12,311 nt of DNA. It comes from Ruminococcus sp. UBA1394 (GTDB taxonomy: Bacteria > Bacillota > Clostridia > Oscillospirales > Ruminococcaceae). The position numbers and the translations under genes were made by a program. Positions 6,402-12,311 of this stretch are shown piece by piece (position 1 is the stretch's first letter; the number at the start of each line of letters is the position of its first letter). The notes beneath the pieces are model-generated. The model was not told the origin of the DNA and did no database searches. It saw nothing but the letters and a program-made list of their open reading frames with translations. The stretch spans positions 1-12,311 of the forward strand of contig DBQM01000020.1 in NCBI GenBank assembly GCA_002305725.1, read 5' to 3'.

Positions 6402-7667
6402 TTATAAAGTAATAAGCCCTCTGTCAAGCATTTCCTGTGCAGCCAGCATAACTCCGGTCTTGCCGCTTGTGTAGGTTATACCCCCCTGCATCCAGGCGGC
6501 ATAAGGCTCTCTTAGCGGTGCGTCTGCGGAAAGCTCAATTGACGCTCCCATGTTGAACGCTCCGGCAGCCATTATGACCTGTCTTTCATATCCCGGCATA
6601 TCCCATGGTTCAGGGGTTACAAAGGAGTCAACCGGTGCGCCCTTCTGTATTCCGCAGCAGAATGCTTTAAGCAGTTCGGGGTCGCCAAGCTTTACAACTG
6701 TGATGATATCCCCTCTTGTTTCCTCTGCGGATGGATAGCATTCAAAACCTAAAAGACTGAAAAGTGCCGCTGCAAAATCCGCAGTTTTCTTTGCGTTTGC
6801 AACAACGTCAGGAGCCATGAAAAGACCCATGAACATTTCCTTGTTATGGGAAAGTGTACAGCCCACCTCCTTGCCCATGCCTACGCAGGTAAGACGGTAG
6901 GAGCAAAGTTCGATAAGGTCCTTTCTTCCGGCAATATAACCGCCTGTCTGTGCTATACCGCCACCCGGATTCTTTATGAGAGAGCCGATTATAATATCCG
7001 CCCCGCACTGTGTCGGTTCCTGCTTTTCCACAAATTCGCCGTAGCAGTTATCAACCATTATAACAGCGTCAGGGTTGGTCTTTCTTACTGCCTCACACAT
7101 CTTTTCAATATCAGAAACGGTAAACGCCGGTCGCAGTGAATAGCCTCTTGAACGCTGTATGTAAGCCACTTTTGCTCCAGCGGCTTTCTGAGAAATCATA
7201 TCGTAATCGGGAGTACCGTCCGGTTTAAGACTAACCTCATCATACTCTATACCGTAATCTGTCAGCGAACCGTTTCCTTTCTCGCCCCTTATTCCGATTA
7301 CTTCTTCAAGAGTATCGTATGGAGTACCAGTCAGTGAAAGCAGTCTGTCGCCCTTTCTCAGAACGCCCCACAGCGCAGTTGAAAGGGCATGAGTACCTGA
7401 AACAAAGTTGTGTCTTACAAGAGCGTCTTCAGTACCGAAAACCTGCGCATAGACCTTGTCAAGCACTTCCCTGCCGATATCCCCGTAGCCGTATCCGCTG
7501 CTGCCGTAAAAGCACTGCTCACTTACACGGTTTACTATAAATGCAGACAGAACCTTTGCCCCGTTATATTCCTTTATGTCGTCAGTCCGGCTGAAATCGC
7601 ACATTTTTTCGGCTTTTTCAGCAAGCTCAACAAGCTTTGGACTGAATTTGAAAAAATCATTAATCAT
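6402..7667 (-). CDS. PLP-dependent methionine gamma-lyase family protein (YnbB / aluminium-resistance type)
   Basis: This fold-type I PLP enzyme belongs to the family annotated as methionine gamma-lyase or aluminium-resistance protein (Pfam Met_gamma_lyase). Its natural substrate is not well established. The 421-residue protein shows the phosphate-contacting SGTHA at 90-94, the pyridine-nitrogen aspartate D206 in MVDNCYGEF, and the likely PLP lysine K232 in SLIKNPGGG. The N-terminal YGSSGYGYGDIGRE (54-67) is also typical. It probably cleaves a C-S or similar bond of a sulfur amino acid, but this is inferred from the family. It is the last gene of the murD operon and overlaps the upstream acetyltransferase by 8 bases. 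The nearest Shine-Dalgarno-like AAAGGA is about 14 bases from the ATG, so translation may rely on coupling. Confidence 0.9.
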   Translation of the reverse strand: MINDFFKFSPKLVELAEKAEKMCDFSRTDDIKEYNGAKVLSAFIVNRVSEQCFYGSSGYGYGDIGREVLDKVYAQVFGTEDALVRHNFVSGTHALSTALWGVLRKGDRLLSLTGTPYDTLEEVIGIRGEKGNGSLTDYGIEYDEVSLKPDGTPDYDMISQKAAGAKVAYIQRSRGYSLRPAFTVSDIEKMCEAVRKTNPDAVIMVDNCYGEFVEKQEPTQCGADIIIGSLIKNPGGGIAQTGGYIAGRKDLIELCSYRLTCVGMGKEVGCTLSHNKEMFMGLFMAPDVVANAKKTADFAAALFSLLGFECYPSAEETRGDIITVVKLGDPELLKAFCCGIQKGAPVDSFVTPEPWDMPGYERQVIMAAGAFNMGASIELSADAPLREPYAAWMQGGITYTSGKTGVMLAAQEMLDRGLITL

Positions 7668-8439
7668 TATACTGTAATTTTCCTTTCAGGATATTTTCGT
7701 TATTATCTTTTGCCCTTTCAAGAACAAATTCCTCAGAAACCGCCTTAAAACCAATTTCCCTGTAAAAGCTTTCCCTTATGTCAAGAGCGTACAAAACGGC
7801 GGTTTTTCCCTGCTTTTCAAGATATCCTGCAAGCCATGTCAGAAAACGCCTTGCGTAGCCGCTCCCTCTTGCTGATACCCTTGTTGCCACCTGTGATACC
7901 AAAACATAATCGTTTATGTCGTAGGATATGGAGGCTGTTGTGCATGATTTATATGTCATAACACGGCTTATTCCGTGCCTTACCCTGTGGGAAGTATCCG
8001 CAAGCCACAATTGGTAATCCGAAAGATTTGGAAAACCCTCATTCAGAATACTGTAAACATCATCAAGCTTAGGGGAAAAGTCAATGTCACTTTCGTCCTC
8101 CGGAACGGGATTTTCTGAGGCAACAAGCTGAAAGGTCGTCCTGTGAAGTGAAACATATCCGATGTTTTTTATCATACTGATAACGCTCTGATTTCCCTCA
8201 ATACGAAAAGGCTTGTGCATATCCACAAAAATATTTATTTCCTCGGGTTCAAAGCTTTCGCCGCATATAAGCATGGTAGAGTTTATTATCAGTATCACAC
8301 TTTCACCGCTTCTGAAAAAACGGCAGAAGTCATAACCTGTACCGTAGGCATTGAAATAGGACAGAATACGCCGTCCGCAACAGGTCTGTACAAGATAATC
8401 AGCTGAAATTTCCTCTGCGTTGTTTATCTCTTTTATCAT
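7660..8439 (-). CDS. GNAT-family N-acetyltransferase
   Basis: The C-terminal half (about 115-245) is a GNAT fold that moves an acetyl group from acetyl-CoA to an amine. The acetyl-CoA loop reads ARGSGYARR (190-198), preceded by the strand VLVSQVATRV. The motif-B element SFYREIGF is at 224-231. The N-terminal 110 residues have no motif I recognise and may be a substrate or regulatory module. The substrate is unknown. Its ATG overlaps the TGA of the upstream M42 gene as ATGA. Only a weak GGAG lies 2 bases before the ATG, which points to translational coupling. The position between an aminopeptidase and an amino-acid lyase suggests a small amine or amino-acid substrate, as inference only. Confidence 0.85.
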   Translation of the reverse strand: MIKEINNAEEISADYLVQTCCGRRILSYFNAYGTGYDFCRFFRSGESVILIINSTMLICGESFEPEEINIFVDMHKPFRIEGNQSVISMIKNIGYVSLHRTTFQLVASENPVPEDESDIDFSPKLDDVYSILNEGFPNLSDYQLWLADTSHRVRHGISRVMTYKSCTTASISYDINDYVLVSQVATRVSARGSGYARRFLTWLAGYLEKQGKTAVLYALDIRESFYREIGFKAVSEEFVLERAKDNNENILKGKLQYND

Positions 8440-9455
8440 AGCTCCATATCAGCTGCCTTTTCGATTATTGCATTCACCATGTCATAGCAGGCTTTAAGGT
8501 CATTTTTGTTCACAACGCATGACGGCGAATGGAGATAGCGGCAGGGTGCAGAAACGGCTATTGTCTTTATACCGCCCCTTGACGTGTGTATCGCTCCGCT
8601 GTTGTTTCCGCCGGCAATAGTTGTCTTGGTCTGGCAGGGAATATTCTTTTCTGCAGACTGCGCAAAGGCAATATCATAAAGCTGCTTGTCATACATAGTG
8701 CTTCTGTCCATAAATGATACAACTGCGCCCCTGCCAAGGTGACACACCTGTTTTGCTTCCGGTACGCTGTCAATGTCCGCAGCAGTTGTGGATTCAATGA
8801 CTATGGCTATATCCGGATTAACTGTATAAGCCGCCGCTTTTGCACCTCTCAGACCGATTTCCTCCTGTACTGTAAAGGTGAAGTACATATCATAGGGCAG
8901 TTCGCTCTGAATCATGTCTATCATCAGCGCACAGCCGAAACGGTCATCAATGGCTTTTGCCATAATGGTATTATTTCCCGGTTCAGTATATTCTGAAACG
9001 AAGTATGCGCAGTCGCCGGGAGAAACGTACTTTTCAGCCTCTTCCCTGTCCGCAGCTCCGATGTCTATATAAAGAGAGTCCATTTCCGGTGTTTTTTCAC
9101 GTTCCTCAGAAGAAAGATTGTGTACTGCCTTTGCGCCGATAACGCCGTACAAATCATTTATTGTGACCTGTCTGCCGATAACAACAGACGGGTCGATACC
9201 GCCGACTTCTGCAAAGGTCAGAGTGCCGTCCAACTGGACTGACGTAACAATAAGTCCCACTTCATCCATGTGAGCGTCAAGCATTATCTTGTTTTTCGGG
9301 ACTGCGTTTCCTTTTTTGAAAGCAATGATATTCCCCAGCTTGTCCACAGAATATCCAGCCTTGTCCTTTATCTGTTCTATAATATATTCACGGACTTTAT
9401 CCTCACGTCCGGAAGTTCCGTTCAGTTCACAAAGTGTTTTCAGATGTTCAAACAT
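8436..9455 (-). CDS. M42 family metallo-aminopeptidase (second paralogue)
   Basis: It is a cytoplasmic M42 aminopeptidase (glutamyl or deblocking type), probably a two-metal enzyme that trims peptide N-termini in a large oligomeric shell, as in the TET family. The 339 residues carry the expected sites in order: H62 and D64 in DAHMDEVG, D170-D171 in KAIDDRFG, the catalytic pair E198-E199 in TVQEEIGLRGA, E221 in VIESTTAAD, and H309 in RYLHSPS. The set looks complete, so it should be active. Substrate choice cannot be read from sequence. The start overlaps the previous M42 gene by one base (TGATG), with GGAGGT 8 bases upstream, and the stop overlaps the GNAT gene as ATGA. It is clearly different in sequence from its neighbour, so this is an old duplication rather than a recent one. 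Confidence 0.94.
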   Translation of the reverse strand: MFEHLKTLCELNGTSGREDKVREYIIEQIKDKAGYSVDKLGNIIAFKKGNAVPKNKIMLDAHMDEVGLIVTSVQLDGTLTFAEVGGIDPSVVIGRQVTINDLYGVIGAKAVHNLSSEEREKTPEMDSLYIDIGAADREEAEKYVSPGDCAYFVSEYTEPGNNTIMAKAIDDRFGCALMIDMIQSELPYDMYFTFTVQEEIGLRGAKAAAYTVNPDIAIVIESTTAADIDSVPEAKQVCHLGRGAVVSFMDRSTMYDKQLYDIAFAQSAEKNIPCQTKTTIAGGNNSGAIHTSRGGIKTIAVSAPCRYLHSPSCVVNKNDLKACYDMVNAIIEKAADMEL

Positions 9456-10477
9456 CAGCAGTTACCTCCGTCTTTAAGCATTGCGGCAAGCAGTCTGCCG
9501 GTATTTTCCACGTCCTCGATTTTTATGACCTCAGAAGGCGTGTGCATATATTTCAGCGGTATGGATATGGTTCCTGCCATACAGCCGTTTCTGTTTACGC
9601 TGAACTGGTCGGCGTTTGTCGAGGTCAGTCCGTTCATAACTTCAATCTGGTACGGTATATCGTTAGTTTTGCATATTCTGATTATCTCGTCAGAAAGATT
9701 TTTCGAGAGTGACGGAGAAACGCCTATCATAGGACCTTTTCCAAGCTTTCCGCATTTGTATTCGCAGTCACCGGAAGTATATGCAAAGCTTACGTCAACA
9801 GCAAGTGCGATGGCCGGATTTACGTCATAGGCAGCGATTTTAGCGCCCCTCTCCCCCAGTTCTTCCTGTGTTGAAAATACAACGGTAAGTCCCCCGTCAA
9901 GCTTAGTATCCTTTAAAAGTTCAAGGGCATAGAGTACCGCCGCAACTCCGCACCTGTCGTCAAGAGCGCTGCCTGTAACTTCGTTATTTAAAAGTTCACG
10001 GAATGTTGTCTTAAAGGTGATTTTGTCTCCTCTTGAAATTTTAGAGAGAGCGTCCTCACGGCTCATGCCGGTATCAATAAGCAGGTCCTCGATTTTTGCA
10101 GCCTTGCCCTTTTCTCCTCCCGAAAGATGGGGCGGTACGGAGCAGACTGTGCCTGTCACCTTTTCTTTGCCGTGGATAATCACCTGCTGTGCCGGCAGAA
10201 GACGTCTGTCCACCCCTCCCACATTGGAAAAACGCACAAAGCCGTTTTCAGTAATATCCGTTACGATAAGACCAATCTGGTCGATGTGGGCATCAATCAT
10301 TATGCGGTTTTCATACTTTGAATTGTCACCGAAATATCCGTAGACGTTGCCGTTTTTGATACAGCAGTCATCAGTATACTGCCCCAGCAGCTCAAGGGCA
10401 GTTTCAGCGGCATTTTTTTCGTCTCCGGAAACCCCGTCTGCCATTGAAAGCCTTGAAAGTATTTCTTTAATATCCAT
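9455..10477 (-). CDS. M42 family metallo-aminopeptidase (first paralogue)
   Basis: This 340-residue M42 peptidase lies directly behind murD. Metal and catalytic sites are H64 and D66 in DAHIDQIG, D173-D174 in ALDDRCG, E205-E206 in STQEELGERGA, D228 in ALAVDVS, and H312 in YMHTPSEVI. One oddity is Q67 where the family, and the paralogue next to it, has Glu after the HxD motif. That residue is outside the core ligand set, so activity is probably kept, but substrate binding may differ. Its ATG overlaps the murD TGA by one base (TGATG), with AAAGGGG 8 bases upstream. Its own stop overlaps the next M42 gene in the same way. The pair may form mixed oligomers or split peptide substrates between them; this is inference. 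Confidence 0.93.
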   Translation of the reverse strand: MDIKEILSRLSMADGVSGDEKNAAETALELLGQYTDDCCIKNGNVYGYFGDNSKYENRIMIDAHIDQIGLIVTDITENGFVRFSNVGGVDRRLLPAQQVIIHGKEKVTGTVCSVPPHLSGGEKGKAAKIEDLLIDTGMSREDALSKISRGDKITFKTTFRELLNNEVTGSALDDRCGVAAVLYALELLKDTKLDGGLTVVFSTQEELGERGAKIAAYDVNPAIALAVDVSFAYTSGDCEYKCGKLGKGPMIGVSPSLSKNLSDEIIRICKTNDIPYQIEVMNGLTSTNADQFSVNRNGCMAGTISIPLKYMHTPSEVIKIEDVENTGRLLAAMLKDGGNC

Positions 10478-11868
10478 CAGGAAAGCCCCTTTACAAGATT
10501 TTTGAAGTGTATGCCTCTTGCCTCAAAATTCGGGTAGAGGTCAAAGCTTGCGCAGGCAGGAGAAAGTGTTATGATATCGCCCTTTTGCGCAATTTCCCTT
10601 GCCTTTGAAACTGCCTCTTCCATTGATGAAACGTGAACGATTTTAAGATTCTCCGGATTGTATTTTGCTGAACCGGTAACTGCCTTTTCAATCTTTTCAG
10701 CAGTAACACCCATGAGGATAAGCACCTTGACTTTTTCGTTTACAGTATCTGCCATAGGTTCAAACGGTATTTTCTTGTCATATCCGCCGGCAATGACGAT
10801 AAGCTTCTGATTAAAGGAATTAAGTCCGGCAAGAACTCGTGTAGGACTTGTGGCAATGCTGTCGTTATACCACTTAACTCCGTCAAGCTCTCTTACAAAT
10901 TCGATACGGTGTTCAACGCCGCCGAAGGTCTTTGCAGTTTCAGCAATGACTTCCGGTGAAACTTCTCCCCATACTGCGCTGATTGCAGCAAGGTAGTTTT
11001 CAACGTTGTGGATACCCGGTATTCTGATGTCGTCCTTGTGAATTATACGCTCAGATTTCCCGTATGTGTTGTAGCAGAGAAAACCATCGCTGTCGAGATA
11101 CGCACCACATTCCGGAACGGCTTTTCTTGAAAACCTGACAAGTCTGCCTCTTACTAAATCTGAAAGATTATTTGTTATCTCGTTGTCAAGGTTAAGTACT
11201 GTTCTGCTGAAAGCATTCTGGTGAAAAATGAGGTTCTTCTTACTGTCGATATACTCTTCCATTGTGCCGTGTACATCAAGGTGATTTGGAGCAATATTGG
11301 TGATAACTGCAACGTCCGGCGACTTTCTCATTGAGATAAGCTGAAAGCTTGAAAGCTCAACGACAGCGGCGTCCTCTTCGGAAATTTCTTCGATAAGGGG
11401 CATAAGCGCCCTACCGATATTTCCACCCTTATATACCTTTTTTCCGGAACGGGAAAGCAGGTCGGAGATAATTGTTGTGGTAGTGGTTTTGCCGTCAGAG
11501 CCTGTTACTGCGTATATCTTACAGGGGCACAGGTCGAAAAACAGTTCCATTTCTGAGGTTACGGCAACGCCTTTGTCTCTTGCACTTTTCAGTGCGGGAT
11601 TATTGAAGTACATTCCCGGTGCTCTTACAACAAAGTCAAAGTCTGTGAGGGTATCGAGATAACTGTCACCGAGAATAAATTCTGCCCCCAGATTTTTCAG
11701 GTCATCATAGGTATTTCCAAGAGCGTCCTTATCCTTTCTGTCACATACTGTTACAGCAATCCCTTTTTTGAGAAACAGTTTTATTAAATCAGTATTTGAA
11801 ACTCCTACGCCGATTACAGCACATTTTTTATTTTTCATTTCGTTAAAAAACAATTCAGCTTTAGTCAT
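10477..11868 (-). CDS. murD: UDP-N-acetylmuramoyl-L-alanine--D-glutamate ligase
   Basis: MurD adds D-glutamate to UDP-MurNAc-L-Ala in the cytoplasm, using ATP, the second amino-acid step of peptidoglycan precursor synthesis. The 463 residues show the Mur ligase order: an N-terminal Rossmann-like UDP-binding part (AVIGVGVSN near 17-25), the ATP loop GSDGKTTT at 123-130, ELSSFQL, the central NHLDVHGTMEEYIDSK, and the C-terminal YNDSIATSPT, GGYDKKIPFE and LSPACASFDLYPNFEARG. The last motif is characteristic of MurD rather than MurC, E or F. The start has TGGAGG 6 bases upstream. It is the first gene of the five-gene minus-strand operon, and no other mur or division genes follow it here, unlike the usual dcw cluster. 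Confidence 0.97.
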   Translation of the reverse strand: MTKAELFFNEMKNKKCAVIGVGVSNTDLIKLFLKKGIAVTVCDRKDKDALGNTYDDLKNLGAEFILGDSYLDTLTDFDFVVRAPGMYFNNPALKSARDKGVAVTSEMELFFDLCPCKIYAVTGSDGKTTTTTIISDLLSRSGKKVYKGGNIGRALMPLIEEISEEDAAVVELSSFQLISMRKSPDVAVITNIAPNHLDVHGTMEEYIDSKKNLIFHQNAFSRTVLNLDNEITNNLSDLVRGRLVRFSRKAVPECGAYLDSDGFLCYNTYGKSERIIHKDDIRIPGIHNVENYLAAISAVWGEVSPEVIAETAKTFGGVEHRIEFVRELDGVKWYNDSIATSPTRVLAGLNSFNQKLIVIAGGYDKKIPFEPMADTVNEKVKVLILMGVTAEKIEKAVTGSAKYNPENLKIVHVSSMEEAVSKAREIAQKGDIITLSPACASFDLYPNFEARGIHFKNLVKGLS

Positions 11869-11902
11869 GGTTTACCTCCATAAAAAAATCATACTTATAT
11901 TA

Positions 11903-11931
11903 ATTATATACAATTTACGGGAAAATAGCAA
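11903..11931 (-). promoter_or_regulatory. sigma-A promoter of the murD operon
   Basis: On the minus strand the -35 TTGCTA (11931-11926) and the consensus -10 TATAAT (11908-11903) are 17 bases apart. The start site should be near 11896, leaving about 28 bases to the murD ATG. It faces away from the tRNA promoter, about 58 bases off. Confidence 0.8.
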
Positions 11932-11989
11932 CTGTTTTTTTCAAATAGAACCATGTATTGAAAATTTTCTGGATTTTTGAAAAAAATGC

Positions 11990-12018
11990 TTGACAATATG
12001 AAAATACTGTGATATAAT
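11990..12018 (+). promoter_or_regulatory. consensus promoter of tRNA-Arg
   Basis: A perfect -35 TTGACA (11990-11995) and a perfect -10 TATAAT (12013-12018) are separated by 17 bases. TGA at 12010-12012 makes an extended -10. This is the strongest promoter in the window by consensus match and fits a stable RNA gene. Confidence 0.92.
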
Positions 12019-12036
12019 AATAAAGCTTTATGAAGT

Positions 12037-12113
12037 GCGCCAGTAGCTCAGCTGGATAGAGTGACTGGCTACGAACCAGTAGGTCGGGGGTTCGAGTCCC
12101 TCCTGGCGCACCA
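12037..12113 (+). tRNA. tRNA-Arg (anticodon ACG)
   Basis: The 77-base cloverleaf is complete. The acceptor stem pairs GCGCCAG (12037-12043) with CTGGCGC (12103-12109). The discriminator A is at 12110, and an encoded CCA is at 12111-12113. The D stem GCTC/GAGT has one G-U pair. The anticodon stem ACTGG/CCAGT closes the loop CTACGAA with ACG at 12071-12073. The T arm contains TTCGAGT. A34 should be deaminated to inosine, so it reads CGU, CGC and CGA. Confidence 0.98.
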
Positions 12114-12121
12114 AAGTTAAT

Positions 12122-12157
12122 ACGCCCTTTGAAGTGATTCGGAGGGCGTTATTTTTT
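12122..12157 (+). terminator. tRNA-Arg terminator
   Basis: A 12-bp stem pairs ACGCCCTTTGAA (12122-12133) with TTCGGAGGGCGT (12138-12149), with two G-U pairs. It is capped by the GNRA-type tetraloop GTGA (12134-12137) and followed by six T (12152-12157). Confidence 0.92.
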
Positions 12158-12208
12158 GTCATATTAGGCGAGATGAATTATTATATAATATTTATTCTTG
12201 TAAGTTTG

Positions 12209-12311
12209 TCAATCATATTGGACACTGTTCTTAAGAAATTCGATAGGCGAAAGCCAGTTAAGAGGACGCATAGGGCGGTTGTTAGTTTGATTTAAACGCA
12301 CAGTTAACTGT
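12209..12311 (-). mobile_element. 3' end of an integrase-core transposase gene (partial)
   Basis: Read on the minus strand from the window edge, the last 33 codons before a TGA (12211-12209) include NNRPMRPLNWLSPIEFL. This matches the C-terminal end of DDE integrase-core transposases of IS3 or IS481 type, where a pattern like N-x-RPH-x-x-LG-x-x-(T/S)P-x-EF is usual. The catalytic DDE residues lie beyond the window, so the family and intactness cannot be judged. The stop lies about 50 bases from the tRNA-Arg terminator. I could not define a terminal inverted repeat in 12158-12208, which is AT-rich. Confidence 0.75.

Noticed and set aside
9270..9830. 186-codon open frame on the plus strand across the two M42 genes
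   Set aside because: It lies antisense to two well-supported M42 genes with full motif sets, has no good ribosome binding site and resembles no family I know. It is a shadow frame.

Overview
The window looks like a chromosomal segment of a low-to-moderate GC Firmicute, most likely a Ruminococcus-like member of the Clostridia. The basis is strong GGAGG ribosome binding sites, consensus sigma-A promoters, a tyrosine T-box leader, a PASTA-domain protein with an N-terminal zinc ribbon, and tandem M42 aminopeptidases. The genus is inference only; nothing here fixes it.

Region 1-4310 (plus strand) is housekeeping. A sigma-A promoter drives nadE (glutamine-dependent NAD synthase), which overlaps the start of pyrE (orotate phosphoribosyltransferase). 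Directly behind pyrE, with no terminator between, a second strong promoter starts a T-box riboswitch with a UAC (Tyr) specifier controlling tyrS (tyrosyl-tRNA synthetase). Two stacked hairpins then close the convergent boundary with the minus-strand half.

Region 4314-6283 (minus strand) holds the most unusual gene. It encodes a one-pass membrane protein with a zinc ribbon, a Ser/Thr-kinase-like fold, an Asp/Tyr repeat, a transmembrane helix, two PASTA domains and a Pro/Glu/Thr tail. The kinase fold has lost the VAIK lysine, the alpha-C glutamate, the HRD aspartate and the catalytic-loop asparagine, so I read it as a pseudokinase receptor. It has its own consensus promoter.

Region 6402-11931 (minus strand) is a tight five-gene operon read from a promoter just upstream of murD: murD, two different M42 aminopeptidases, a GNAT acetyltransferase, and a PLP enzyme of the methionine gamma-lyase/YnbB family. 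Every junction overlaps by 1 to 8 bases, so translation is probably coupled. The mix suggests peptidoglycan precursor synthesis joined to peptide and amino-acid turnover.

Region 11932-12311 has a divergent consensus promoter, tRNA-Arg(ACG), a strong terminator, and the last 33 codons of an integrase-core transposase that runs off the window edge on the minus strand.

Most of the window is conventional. The items most worth following up are the PASTA pseudokinase, the hairpin between the nadE Shine-Dalgarno and its start codon, and the paired M42 enzymes inside a murD operon.
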